From assembly GCA_013399875.1 (NCBI GenBank), contig VXAZ01005695.1, positions 496,001 to 560,000 on the forward strand: 64,000 bases of DNA, written 5' to 3'. Shown here one piece after another: positions 11,948-25,700 of this stretch. This stretch comes from Gymnorhina tibicen (taxonomy: Eukaryota; Chordata; Aves; Passeriformes; Artamidae). The stretch's first letter is position 1; the number at the start of each line of letters is the position of its first letter. A program made the position numbers and the translations under genes. The notes under the pieces were generated by a model. That model had not been told where the DNA came from, ran no database searches, and saw only the letters and a program-made list of their open reading frames with translations.

Positions 11948-13573
11948 TTACCCATTTCTGTCTTTGGCCTCCAAGTAAATAATGCCAGATTTATTCTAAT
12001 TCTATTTTCCTTTGTATGTTTCAACCATGTAGTAAATGACAGAGTGAACCTTGCTATTGAACTTCGCCAAGTTACACCTTTATGACTGCATATTAAAATC
12101 ACCTTTGCTAATGCCTTTGATGATGATTATTTAAGTTACTCTAAATCACTCATTTATGACAAATTTGTGCAGTCAGCAGGATCCTAAATCTGGATTCGCT
12201 AAAAATTGACAATAGGTAATATTACAGAATTGCTTACAGATATGGTTTGCTTACCTGTGTTCCATTTAAAGTTTTACATGAAAACCAAATTTTGCAAAAC
12301 ATTACTGCAGGATTTCAAAGGCTAACACAATGAATATCTGGCAAAAGTCCCCATTTTAGAGCAAATTATGCAATTATTATAGTCACACAAGAAATTACCA
12401 AATTGAACACATAAGGGCCCAGTAAGTGCACAACTGAGTTGCACCTGTTGAACTTCTTGGAGGCAGCTTCACAACTATCAGCTTCAATGGAATTTGTGCA
12501 CATTTAACTCACAGAATCCGGGAATTTGCCTACTCACAAGTTCCAGTGAAGGAATGGAAGACTGCACCTAAACTGATGGAACTATATGCCGGACAAAAGT
12601 GAGAATGTGTGCTACAGATTGCTTCATCAATCGGAAAGTGTTTCAAAATATATGTAATCCAAATTCTTAAAATTAAACTACATCAATAGCATATATTAAA
12701 GCTATCATATAAATCTTTTTACACTTTTTAAATAACTGTTAAACTGTGTGCCTAAAATTGTGAATTTAATGTAAGATGTGACTGATTTATGTAACCGAAT
12801 ATAAATCTGCAGCAGTAAATCTTGCATTAATGTAAGGATCTGACAATCCAAGGGAAAGAAAATGAAGTAATCTGCCAGTAAGAAGTCCTCAAGCTGGGGG
12901 TCAGATCCTGTTCATGGAAACCATCTGGTTGGGACCCTCCAAGCCACACCAAACACAAATGATCTTTTAAAAAAATATCCTATTCATTAATGCTTCGCAG
13001 CTGCACTGAGTGTTACTTCATTTTTCCATGGCAACATCCTTTCTGTTTCAAGGATCTGATTTCAGTTTTGGTAGCAACATGTTCGTTTGCCAATACTGAA
13101 CACATTCATGTGTTAAAAAGAACGAATTATTACATTCTTGAAACAGGATCACCCCCTATTTTCATTTCTATTATGTCAAGGCCTATACACGCTAAATAGT
13201 GTACACTAATGATAAACCAATGAAGCTAGCTGTATTTTTCCTTCTACTTCTGAAAAGTTATGTAAAGCATAACTCTACACTCTACACTTACAAACACATA
13301 AGCCTAAAAATGACCAATGACTCTTGTATAAAAAGGAAAATATTAGGTTACTGGAGTATTTTTAATTATTATTTTATAAAAAGGAATGTTGTTCATTAGA
13401 GAGAAGATTGAAATAAATACTGCTGAAAAATTAGGTCTTCCTAACTGAGGAGCGTAGGTTGGAGGGAAGAAAACAAAAGAAGTGACTCCCCACAAGCGCA
13501 ATGAAGAGGGACAGGTTGTTCAAGTCTTTACAGCCTTTCATGATAGTGATACCATATGGAGATTCCCTTCCAT

Positions 13574-13640
13574 AACCCACATTTTACAGCTACGCAAATC
13601 AATTAGAGGCACTGAAGATTTGCTACAAGGTGACAGTTGC
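13574..13640 (+). repeat. MIR-type SINE fossil (fragment)
   Basis: The order CCCACATTTTACAG, GAGGCACTGAAG and ACAAGGTGACAG resembles the MIR core (CCCATTTTACAGATGAGG, GAGGCACAGAGAGG, CAAGGTCACACAG). It is strongly diverged and short. Confidence 0.45.
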
Positions 13641-16114
13641 ATATGGGTGTCCCTCCTGGGAAGCTTCCTCTCTCTGCTTTAGTCATGAGCCCTCATATGC
13701 TCTCACAGAAAAGTAACGTGTTTTTCTGGGTACAGAATATCATCTTGCACTGACTCCACAAACTGCAAAGAACCACTGCTTACACATCTCATGTACAGGT
13801 TTTGTTGCACTCTGTATTATTAAGACCATAGCTCGCCTCCAACATCCAAATTCGTTCTGCCATTTAGACCATCTGCAACTGAGCCAGACATGCAGTGTTT
13901 GTTGCAATTTTAAAGGGAAGAACAGAAATTCACGTCTTGAAGGTAGACAAAAGTAAAAATGTTATACATGGAAAGCAGAACACATAAGTAAAAGAAAAGA
14001 GCAGGCTACCTGTACATAAAAATGACCGTAATAAGGATCAGATACATTTTCTTTGACCACTTAAAACACAGTGTCATTGTGCTTCATAGTATTCCTGTTC
14101 TTTTCTAAGAAAACTTTTAAACCTTTTAAAAAGGTTTTATTTAGTTACAGAAAACTCAAATTTTTGTTGATTTGTGGTAAGTAACCACTTAAGAAATAAT
14201 CCTATGTCATAATTGCCAAATAACTGCTGAGAGCTGAAACTGCTAAATTACAAGTCACAGAATCTCTTCCTGACCCCTGGATAATGACACAGTTCAAAGA
14301 ACATGAAGTCTTATCCATTCTGTCCTTCCCTTTCTTGCCTTTCAGTGTTTCACTTTGTCAAAAATTTTTACCAGTTATATGCATTAAAGAAAATAAAATT
14401 TTCAATAGTTTCAGGAAAAGGATTTATTTTTTCAAATAAATTCAGGGATATTTAAAGGCATGTGACATACCTAAGTTTTATATGTAACAATTACATTCTT
14501 ATGTAGTTGGCACTCATTGCAACGTTACTCATTAATTAATTTACTTTTAATACAAATCCTTCATTGTTCTCAATGGAATTCAGCATTAACAGCCAATTAA
14601 AAATAATTGTGTTTATACTGCTTCAGAATTTTAGCTGAAGTATGAAGAACATGTGAAAAATGAGTATTACCCTCCTACACAGTGTAACTGCCAAAAAAGA
14701 CTTCAAGGCTGCATATAAAATCCTACAACAACTAAATAATAAACCAATGTTTTATAATTAAATATGAAAGTCTTTTCATTTAAATACTAATAAGTTACCA
14801 CAACTCCAGTGCACAAAATCTTCATGCAATATTCTATAAGAAACAAGCCAGGGCTAGGGCTAAACAAGTACCAGCTTTGGATCCAAAATAAACTTTCCAG
14901 TTACTTTGGTTCCAAACACATTTACTTACTCTAACTTCCACTAAAAGAATAATCCTTTGATGATTTTAAGTTATGAAGTTCAGTTTTATCTGACGACAAC
15001 TACAGACTTTTCTGTTCTACAATCATGTTACTAAAAGATCCAGGAACATGAACATTAGCTTTAGAAAAAAAGCCACAGAGTCTAAGTGCTCCAGCATTTA
15101 ACCAGACAAATTATCCTAGAAATTTCCCTTTTTCATGCCAAATAATAATACAGAAAAGCTGTATTAATTTAACACTGAAATATAGTTATATATGTTTAAT
15201 AAAATGCACATTATGTATAATAAAATAAATATAATGTACTTGAATTTCAAAACAGAGTCATGATACTCATTTTCTTACCCTCTGTACATTGCCTTGCACA
15301 AATTTCCCATTTTGGCTGGTATTGAAAGACACAAGCTACATATATGGCATTTGTGTCTTGAAAAACATATTTAAATAAATTACACATAGGGACTACTAGT
15401 AGTAATAAAACGAACAGCAAACATATCTATAAATCCTTCATCTTTCACAAGGAAGGACTATTGCACATTTGTGTGGAAGCACATTCTTGAACTTTCATGT
15501 AGTGCTTCCTTGGAGTCTGTTGAAATGTTTTGCTGATAACTTGTAGTAGACTTCTGGGAAGATACTGGCAAATACTTTACAAAGTACAATTAAAGCATAA
15601 GGATGAAACAAAGTGTGTAAGCTACTGTATGAATTCATAGGGGTGTTTAATTTCAACATAGATAAAAACTAAAATTATCATTTCATAGTCATAATCATGA
15701 AAATAGAAACCATGAGTACTCTACCAAAAAAACCCTGTAAAAAGTAAATAAATCTAGAACCTCAAGCACCAGAAAAAGTCCCCAATACAAAAAATCCCCT
15801 GCCAGTATGAGCTCTATTCTGTATGTTAGGTCAGAGAAGCAATATATTTACAAATTACTCTTTGAGAAAACCCATGCCTATCACAGCCACCAGTTTTCAT
15901 GTCCACAGAAAGAAACACTACCTTTTTTTCCTGTCTAGTAACACACAAACATCATGGTTGGTATTTTAACCATTCTTCAAAACATTTGTTTCTCACAAAA
16001 AAGAGTACCACGAAAAACACATGAGCAGGACTATCATAGTCCTGATTCAGTTTTCCCCCTTTATTATATTAATATTTTTATTATGACTCAAACTGTAAGC
16101 CTCATTTATATAGG

Positions 16115-16190
16115 AGTCTCACTGTGCTGAGTACCACCCAGACACATAACAAAAATACACTGCTTCCTTCAAATAGATTACAAATTCTCT
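16115..16190 (+). repeat. Possible MIR-like SINE fossil
   Basis: CACTGTGCTGAGTACC, ACACATAACAAAAATACACTG and CTTCAAATAGATTACAAA follow the order of an old amniote SINE motif (GCACTGTACAAACACATA..., AGACAGTCCCTGCC, GAGCTTACAAT). The match is loose. Confidence 0.3.
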
Positions 16191-16528
16191 CTCTTATCTA
16201 GACTTTTTAATCTACAGTGGTGAGAACACTAAGAAGGAAAGGAAAACAAGCAAAATAATCATGAAACATTGATGAAAGAGAAGGCTGAAAACTAAATAGA
16301 TTTAATGGAAAGCATCTCCTCAACTTCACTATGTTCTGCAATCAGGTGACAAGTCTAAAGTTCTTGCTCAGGCAAAACCTGAACTTTTAAGCTTCCTAAA
16401 ACGGTGAATTTTAAGTACTTTTTACATGAAAGAGGGGTGGCACAGACACATATTCCAGGATGAGCCTGTATATTATTAAATATATTTCCTGATAGGAAGA
16501 AGGAACAGGCATTCAACAATTAATTTCT

Positions 16529-16570
16529 GTAATAAAGACAAAAAACTTGCCAAAAGTTGTAATAAAGACA
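16529..16570. repeat. 12-bp direct repeat, 30-bp spacing
   Basis: GTAATAAAGACA occurs at 16529 and 16559, separated by an A/C-rich spacer. Confidence 0.85.
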
Positions 16571-17363
16571 ATTTATTTGGCCGTTTTTTGTGATTATTTT
16601 TTTAATTAAAAAAAAATTTGCTACTATACCCTGGTGTACCATAAAATACTGATCTCATACAATGTGTGGTTCAAGAGGCACAGGTTGTAATAATTCTAAT
16701 TAGGATTTCTCAAGAAGCACTTGGTAAGTACTGGGAACAACACAGTCCTAATTCTAGCACTTCTAAGCCATCTAATATTTGTTCTTGCAATTTTAACATT
16801 GGACTCCTAACGTGGCATCTATACTGCCACACGAAAACTCTGCTTTTACTGATCAGCAGCAACAATCTAGAGCAGTAGGAACCAAAATGCTTTAATCTGA
16901 GCAGCCATCTACTTGTCCTTCACGAAAAAGGAGGCAAGTAAGATGCTGAGCCTTCACTGTGTAACAACAGCAATTGTATCACACATCTCACCAAAGTATT
17001 TATCATACACACTTTCCTCAAATAGTTTTAAAAAAGAAAGCATTCTGCAAATCTAACTGCTGTGTTTATAATACAGAAAAGTGTGACAAGCAATTTTTAT
17101 TTGTATAATTTTTGAAGGAGCTTTCCCTTTAAATACAAAACAGTATTTCAAAACCTGGTATTTTAAAACCAAAGTATTCTTTGCTTAATTTACCCAAAAT
17201 CTTACTTTATTTTTCATTCTCTCAGACTTTGAAACTACTGAAATAAGACAATAAAACTTGGGAGCTCCTTTAAAACCCCTCTAATAAAAAGCACTAGGAT
17301 GCATAAAAAGTATCATAAAGTTTGGAAACACATAGGGGTTTTTTCACTTCCTTTTCATCTTAC

Positions 17364-17491
17364 CTGAAGTGTAAGGCACTTAACTGCATTCCACACTATT
17401 CCAATAAATTCCTTCATTCTCTCCTCAGGACTTCTGCAGCTTTCAGATGAGTTCAGCATGGTTTTCATAGGGAGTGACAAAGGACGAGATT
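17364..17491 (-). CDS. VPS13B: VPS13B internal coding exon (third)
   Basis: A 128-bp exon of VPS13B. The acceptor is GTTTGCATTAG above 17491 and the donor is TTCAG|GTAAGA below 17364, close to the consensus. Two bases complete the glutamate begun in the previous exon, then 42 codons follow. The conserved run SPEERMKEFIGIVWNAVK matches human VPS13B residue for residue as I remember it. A few nearby positions differ, for example Cys where human has His before the final LTLQ. It ends in phase 0, as exon 8687-8921 requires. I see no internal stop or frameshift. Confidence 0.96.
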
Positions 17492-20400
17492 CTAATGCAA
17501 ACAAAAAAACTCAGTTACAAAAACAATATCTAAGTAAATAATATACTTACTGATAGCAAAGAAAAACAGTTACTTACTTTAAATTCTAAAGGAGTCTCTC
17601 CCTCACTGTGTATATCTCACTATGCACATAATAATAATAATGTGTCTGTATTATTTTTAAACTTGTCAGTACAACTGTACCGGTTAAGTCTTATGAGAAA
17701 TACAACATAATAAAACTAAATGCTCCAACTTTTTAAACATGAACTGCTATGAAAATATTATGAAGAATGTTTGACTTAAACAAATTAAGACAGTTTTCAA
17801 AGTGTGATAACCTATTCGATGGTGCAACTGAAATCTGAGAGGTTTTCACATACATTGCTGCCAGTGTCATCTAAAGGTTTCACCTTTCCAAAATTGTAAG
17901 AAATGACAGACCACATTAAATAACAGCCTTTAATTTGTTTTCTTTGAAAAATTCCCTTAAAAAACTTGAGTATGCTTCCAAAAAAAAGGCATAAAAATTG
18001 AACTATTTTCTTACTTTGTCAAATTTTAAGGTAATAAAGTATGAAATACTTCAGCAAAATACAATGTTTTCTAACAAAAAGAGACATTTCCTTAAACTGT
18101 TAGTTATTAAGTAACATGAACACTAAAAGATTTTAGATAACAGAAACATTAAATTAAATATAAGCACACTAGAACTTCAAAAGAGGACTGTGAGTGGTGC
18201 ATAGTTCCTTCTGACACATTTTACAGAATAGCCTCCTCCTTGTGTTTTGGGATACCCACCGAACTATTTAACATTTCTAGTTTTGGCCTACATGTTGTTG
18301 AGCTGACAAAACTGCAGGAATAAATTATGAAGACTTAATGACTTAAGTTTAAACTAAATTGAAATCAGTGTGTGACAATTTACGTCTACCAATTTTACAG
18401 CCAGGAGAAATCTGTGGCGTGAAAATTACAAAAAAAATTCTTAAGACAAAATTATGCTATCAATTGAACTAAGGTAAGCAAAAATATATGCTCCTTGATA
18501 TGCATCACTGGTTCTTCAGTAAGGCAATGGAACATGCGAAGATTTAAAACTGAAACATCCAAGAGGTGAATTTCTGCCAAGAACACGCAATGCTAATGTC
18601 ACAGGAAGAATTAATTTGTGACATTTTCCCCCTCAAGGCTAGAGCTCGGTAACATTATCAGAAAAGATCCCTCAACAAATAGTGGTTTTAATCATCTTAA
18701 AGAGAAATGGTCATTTTATTAAACTGATGGAGAATCCAAAGATTCAGAAAGAGAGGTGTTCAAGAGAGTGAAAGAGGATTTTTACGGTTAATTAGTCCTC
18801 TCAGAGATTCCTGGCTCCAATTATGGATATGTTAGAAGGATAAGGAATGAAAACTGGATCGTGAGAGTGTAAAAAGCGTGACATTTCAGGACTGTTTGTT
18901 GTCAGCTGTTCTGGAGAGGCAAACATGTAAATTGTCCATCTGGAGAAGCAGCGTGCAATAGCTGTTTTACAACGTCTTCTCACACAGACAGTTTTATGCC
19001 ATGCAGTATGTCTTCCATCCACATTACGAACAGATTAAGTTACAACAAAGAGATTAATCAAGGAATAGCTGTTCTTCTTTAACTTATTACCCCACCTCAA
19101 TTCACACCATATTCTGTGTAGTCAGGCCCTACACTACACACACACTACAAGGTAAAAATTAGGAACAGCTTGAGTACCAAGAAATATTGAAATAAGACTC
19201 ACTGAAGCATAGAACTCTAGAACACAAGTGTGGGTAAGGGTGAGAATGCCATATAAAGTCACTGTGAGACTCTGAGAATTTCACAGGTAGGATGCTTCAG
19301 TTCAGGATGAGGATGAGTAGATAAATACAATGTAAACCTACATATTCTACAGTGCATGCAGCAGGGATTAACAACATCCTACATCGCTTAACAAGTGCAT
19401 CCCTCATGAGTGGGATTTAAAACTAGGTTTTGTTCCAATCTCCCATATTTTATTTGCAGGAAAACAAACAGTGCTAATTCTTTCTCAATTAGCAGAATAG
19501 CCAGAACAATAATCTGTGAATTAAAAATAAAATTAGCTCACTCAGGTACCTCTTGTTTTTCTTCATAAATGTGTAATTCAAACTTGCAAAATTCCAGGAA
19601 TATCCATGATAAAAACCGGCTTCGCTATAACCCCTCATGCTCAACCAAGAGATCAAAAAAAAGAAAGTCTCAAAACTCAACAGACAGATAAGGAATCATT
19701 CAACCATAAACCAAGAAAAATAGAAAAGGAATAAAAAGTATATCAGAGTGGAAAGAAGAAACAAGCAAAGAAGTAACTCCTGAAGAGAAAAAAATAAAGT
19801 AGTACATTTTTTTTCCTGTACTGTAAATCTCAGAGTTTTGCCTGAAGGGATGCTGGGAAAGAAGTGTCTTAATTCCCTGTCAGGCAAGGACATCAGGAGA
19901 TGACACTTGCTAAGATGCTGTCAGGTGTGGCTACCTGTGTGTTTGGCTACTCCTCTACAGCAGACATGTACACTGGATCAGCCTCATCTGTCTCAGTATG
20001 AAGGTAATTTCCTAAAATAATTATGCTACTTAGCTACTACTGAACTGAAAACCTCAAAACATTTTCTGGCAATGTAATCAGTCTTGTGTTGAAGCCAGGT
20101 GCCAGTCAGCAACAGCTAGATAAAAAATATGATTTGTATGAAACACTTCCAAATTGATGAGGGGAAAAAGAACACCAGAGTAGGGACTGCTTCAGGTTAC
20201 ACCAGCTGAATTTTTAAGAAAACCAGTGTACGGGAACATTTTAGTCCCTTATTGTTTAATTCGTATTTTTGCAAACATATACACCAGATCAATCACACAG
20301 AAGCTGCCACGCTTACCAATTTCAGAACACATTGGTAATGAACAGATTTTTTCAAAAAAAAGGACTCATCTAAGGAGCAGTTTTCATAACTCATTTCACA

Positions 20401-21640
20401 ATTTCTGGTTAAAGTATAAAGGGAGTTCCAAGTGAAAATCCTGCAAAATTAATCATTAAAGTACTCACATTGTAGGAGATGCCACCAAGCAAGACTTATA
20501 GGTATAAATTCTAGATAAAGGTGTCTTTCTTATAAAGACATATGTCTCCTTCTTCATGTTTTTTAGCCTACTAGGAATGAGTTCTTTTAGAAGTCTGATC
20601 CAGAAAATACATATGTTTTGAAAATAAATATAACTTTTGTGAAAATGACATTACTTTGTGCTATTAATATTCAGTGACTTAAGAAACAGAAAAGGGAGAA
20701 GAAAATTTCTGATGTGCAATTTGGGACAAATGGACATTTCCTCAAATAATTCAATGCAGAAAAAGCCACACATCAGAGACTTCCATTACTGGGTTGAGGA
20801 CTACTGATAATCTGCAGTCACTGATGGTGTCATGCTTTCCTCTTCTCCTTAGAGCTAGCAATTAAACTTAAGGGAGGTACCTTATTCCTGATTTCTACCT
20901 GGTAAAGACCCATCAGGTCTCAATCTCTCCGGCACAAGATGGACTCATTTTTCCTGTCCCACTGTGTGCCTCCGATACCTCATGCATTAAGAAGGCAGCA
21001 CCTTCTTTCTGGCTGGAAAAGGTTATCCTGCTGCAGGCAATCCCACACTTTCACTGATGGTCAAAAGCTCAGAGCACTCCTACTTCAGGACAGGTCCACA
21101 GACAGACACCCAGGCAGCAGGACTCTCTCCTCCGTCACATCTCATGACCGAACTCAAAATGTGTCTGTCCCATGACCTCAACAAGCTGGGCAAGCTTTCC
21201 TTCCAACATCACATCATCTGTCATACAGCTTCTCACACACCAGAAGGGAGCTGAGCTGAGGAAAATGTTGGTACAATCTGACCACAGTTACCAAGAGGCC
21301 ATGACAGCAAAACACATTAAAGGAAAAAAGCAATCAGAGGAAAGTGTGCTCTTACTACATGGCTCTTTTTCTAGAAAGATTTTTCCTCTACTAAAACTGG
21401 CAGCAGTCTGCAGAGAGTGAAAGTACTCATTGGGATTTCTTTAACAGGTATTCAGTTTCATGCATTAGTTATGTCTTTCCATAAAAAAAAAACAAACTAA
21501 AAAATACTAAGGTGTTTGCAACAAATGCAACACCCTAAGAACTGATCAAGGGGTCTAAAGGATTAGAAACGAGATCAAAATGCAGTGGAGGAGAAAATTC
21601 AAACTTTAAAAAACCCCCCAAAAATCAAAGTGGCCTACAG

Positions 21641-21675
21641 ATACATATATTTTATATATATATATTTTTTATTTT
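21641..21675. repeat. TA-rich simple repeat
   Basis: Alternating TA for about 16 bases, flanked by T-rich sequence. Confidence 0.75.
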
Positions 21676-22608
21676 TACAGAAGAGGAATTGTTTTCTTCA
21701 TATGTAAAAAAAAACCCAAAAATTACCCCCTAATTAAACCCCAAACAGCCACCACCTTCTGAAAACACACAATATTCTGTAAATCAGCAGGTTTTTGGTT
21801 TCGTGTGTAATACTATATAAAAGTAAAAATCCAGTGGAATTTGTTACATAAAAGCTTGTTTGTCCATAGGTTTGCCTTCCAATTTTCCTCACAAGTCTCT
21901 ATATTTTTATACTTGCAACACAATAGAACATATGTGTTTATAAAGATATTTGAAAGCATTACAAATCATCCACACTTTTGTGTAAATATGTATGACAGCC
22001 AAAGAAATTCTGTTCCCAATATAATACACTTCCATTAAATAATTTTGTTCCGTGATTTAATATTAAAACATTTTACATATACAAGGAATTGCAAAAGCAC
22101 AGAGGAATATCTTGTTAAAATACTTCCTATCTTAATGCACTATTTTTCCCACCGTTCAGTTTCAGAGTTAATCAAAGCAGCAGCTCACTGAAACCATGCT
22201 GAGTAGCTCAAATCTGCATTTACTAATATTTTCTGAACCATCAGTACCCTTCAGAGGTCTTTCACAAATATTCACTTTTTTTTTTTGAGGTGTCATAAGA
22301 CAAGTTATTCCCCACACTCCCATTCCTGGATGAACAATACTTGAATTATTCATGTAACTGATATTTTTTCCTAAGAATAGACTATGTTAATTACTTTTTG
22401 AAGTTTGCACTCTCCATCAGAATGTTTTAGAATAAAAGCAGTACTTAAATGACAGCAGGAAGTCCTTTTAAGCTTATAAAAATATGCAATATATTTGCCA
22501 GCATACTGAGTAGTCTTTGCACAAATAATTTCTTTACTGGCCTTTGAGCATTTTTGAATTCTACTTTACTAACAGTGCAGATAATGCATTACTTTTATCA
22601 GGATAATA

Positions 22609-22745
22609 ACTGAGCCACACAGTCCCTGACAACGCACGAGAGTGAGTCCCTTATATGCAGGGAAATGGCAGCAGAGAGGTGTAGTGACTGAATTTGTATG
22701 GTCACCCAATGAGTTAACAGCAGAGTAAGTGTTAAAACACAGAGG
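22609..22745 (+). repeat. MIR-like SINE fossil
   Basis: ACAGTCCCTGACAACG, GCAGAGAGGTGTAGTGACTG, GGTCACCCAATGAGTTA and CAGCAGAG appear in the order expected of an old MIR-type element (ACAGTCCCTGCC, AGAGAGGTGAAGTGACTTG, GGTCACCCAGTGAGTCA, GGCAGAG). Confidence 0.5.
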
Positions 22746-25700
22746 CTTTTAACATGTGTCAATAAACAAACACAAATGTGATATGAATGTTGTGCAACAG
22801 AAAGGATCTTTCTGTGTGAAAGTGTATGTTGGCTAGGGAATGCCTACGGTCAGCATTTTCTCCCACCAAATTCTTAATGATTGCTGCACTATTTCTGGCA
22901 AAAAATACCTATTTAGTTCTGGGAACAAAAATAAAAGAGGACTGACACTTTTGTACAAATCAAAACCAGCCATTCAGAGGCCACACTGAGCTACTAGATT
23001 AGGAATTACAAAATTGTGATATTTGTGTGTTCATATCTAAAGTCCACATCTGAATTTGTCTTAATATCACTTACCATTCCAAATACAATTTATACCATGA
23101 AGTAAGAATTTCAGCTTTTGGATCTGCAGTAAGTTCTGATAAATGTGGAATTCTGCCTAGTACTCTGCCTTTTTAAAAATACACAGAAAGTTCCTTAGTC
23201 TTATAATCTAAAAATAAACAACCATTTGTTCTCTCTCAACATTGAATTTCTTCACACAGAAAGAATGTTTGATATACTGCATTGGCTTTGAGTTACTAAC
23301 GTTTCTGAAATCCACACAATGAACTGAAGAAATCATGCCACCATAACAAAAATGTTAAACATTTTACTAGCTGACAAAACTCAGAACAATTCATTTTCAA
23401 TATAGATATGTCTGTCCAGCCATTTAAAACTTTCTATAAATCACCTGTGCCTGGACACCTTCCTCTTAAATAATCCAAGAAATAAAGCCCATTTATAAAA
23501 ATCCTAGTATTTTCAGGCACCCTAGGCAAATGTGCATCAGATTTAAATTCCTGATTTTACTTATTCCTTCAAGTATTTTACTTAACCTATTTAGCATCTA
23601 TTTAATTTCATTCATCTTCCCAAATTAATCATCAGTCATACATTTCATAGTAGGCATGAATAAACGATAATCATTCAGTTCATTGAGCAGAAATAGTGAC
23701 CTACTAATTCAAATACTTCAGAGAATCCATTGATTTCTTACCAGCCAGACTTCTCTCACATTTGCCAGTTTTTTGCATTCCAACAGCTCATTTTAGCAGG
23801 AATCTAACTATGCATTCTAGTTGTACTTTAAGAAAAACAAAAACCAGTCACTGCATCCAGTTTTGCTAAGTACAGGTCCTATTCTGCTACACTGAAACTT
23901 TTCAGTAGAAACTTTATTAACTTAAGACAAAACTTCAAATAAAAACATCAGTTTGTCTGGCATCAGCTGTTCTAAATAAAATAGAGACGTGTCTAAATTT
24001 CAAGCCTTGTCCTTTCTTCAGTTTTATGTAGAAGTATTTAATAGTGGTTCAGAAATATCTCATGTATACTTTGAAGGAATTTTAAGAATTACTTCAGTAA
24101 AGCTTTCAAAATTGAATCACACTTCCCATAAACTCCAAGAAATTCCAGTTATAGTAAGTATCTAACTGGCAACTTAAATTTCATTATATCTACACTCTCA
24201 AATGTTAAGAAGTGATTGAAAGAAAAGATGGGTATCTTTCTTTGCCTGGTTTCTTACGGAAAGAAGGCTTATGCAGTTCATTTGCTTGTCCTGTAACTCC
24301 TTAGGTATTTGCTGGTCAAATTGAAAGGGTAAATATTTTAAAGATACTATGTTTCTACAAGTTCTGGGAAAATAAGTAAGCAGGGTAAACCAGTGAGAAA
24401 TTGGCAAAAGGAGCTCTGTCCTTATTAGAATGCAAGTAATTTATACAGAACAGAAAACATAAAGGCTATCTAAGACAAGAATTCTCTATTTTCTTGTTAT
24501 GACACCATCTTCCATTTACTTGAAATACAAATAGTAGACTAGGTATAACAGCATTTTTAAAGCTTTCAAACTCCTTAATTATTTCTCTGTAAGAACATAA
24601 TTCCAAAGAATGAAATATCAGTGTTTTAGAAACACAAGAGATTTTTCCAGAATGTAATGCTTTTATATCCTTTATTTCTCTCCATATGCACATACTCTTA
24701 AGCAACACATCCACACTTCCTGCAGAAGGAAACAAGGCTGGATTCTCTTCTCAGCTTTGAACTTGGAACTAATACTGAATTTCTAGTGGAATTAAAAGAC
24801 CAGTTTGCTGTGTGAAGTGCAGACCTGGTCTATGAAAAATGTTGCCCCGAACCCACAACTGTTTAATTCTCTTTTGCAAATGCCCTTCCAATCTGTCCAC
24901 CAGACAATAAAATGGAGCAGTCTGGTGCTAGACATAGCAATGAGAACCACCTGGCTGCTTTTGCAGGCCTAATGTACACTCATGACAGGGCTGAAATGCA
25001 GTCACCACCTGTACCGTGAACAAACATCTCACTGTTGCATAACAGGGATCAGCAAAATTTTGTTTGACAAGTGTACGTTCAGCCATGGGACAAGACATTC
25101 AGTTTTCAGATGCTTTCATAACAGGTTATGGAGCTTACTCCAACCAGAAAGATCGTGACTTCTTAGAAGATACATTACATTCCATTTACCTACCTGTTCT
25201 CTGGCTATAAGAAAAGCCAACTTTCAGGATTTTGCGTGACCTTTTCAGCCTATCTAAAGTAGCTTCTTTCATTAAAGGCATTCTTCATACTAACAGCACG
25301 TGTGAGGCTACTTTCCCACTGTTACTGAAAAATTAGACGCCATAGTCACTGGATTACACCTCATAAAATAGTGTTAAATTGTATCTGCGATATCATGGTT
25401 ACTTACAAACTGATAAATGTTGGATGTTATGGTAGATGTTAGTGAAATTAAATTTCACTGTCATGGCTAAAAAAAAGACCTCACCAGGAGGCAGTAAAAA
25501 ATCCAAACCACAAAACCTCCATATCCAATTTCATCTTTGAACACGGAAAATGGCGTATTTTTCAAACACTGTGAAAATAATTACAATAATTTTATAAATA
25601 TGAATGAAAATTACAGATTATTTTAGTAATGAACAAGCACACATCCTGAATGTGTGAAAACAGACACTTGGGCTTAAATCATTATTCAATAGTGTGCCCA

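Larger units (their letters stand above)
11060..12115 (+). mobile_element. Probable LTR-like repeat with ~130-bp internal periodicity
   Basis: A CpG- and GC-richer block inside AT-rich intron. CCCCTTGAGCTGGGA occurs in two larger similar segments (11395-11430 and 11524-11560). A second pair of about 100 bp is at 11717-11817 and 11849-11947, sharing CACGACTCAAC/CATGACTCAAT and ACCTAAG...CATCAGG. Both pairs are spaced about 130 bp. Near the right end, TATTAAAATCACCTTTGCTA looks like an LTR poly(A) region. No coding sequence for a retroelement is seen. Orientation and ends are guesses; it could instead be a diverged tandem repeat. Confidence 0.45.
8922..17363 (-). other. VPS13B: VPS13B intron between third and fourth exons
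   Basis: An 8442-bp intron with GTAAGA donor and TTTTCAG acceptor. It carries a CA/TA microsatellite (10621-10650), a probable LTR-like element (about 11060-12115), two possible MIR-type fossils (13574-13640 and 16115-16190) and a 12-bp direct repeat 30 bp apart (16529-16570). The rest is unremarkable AT-rich sequence. Confidence 0.9.
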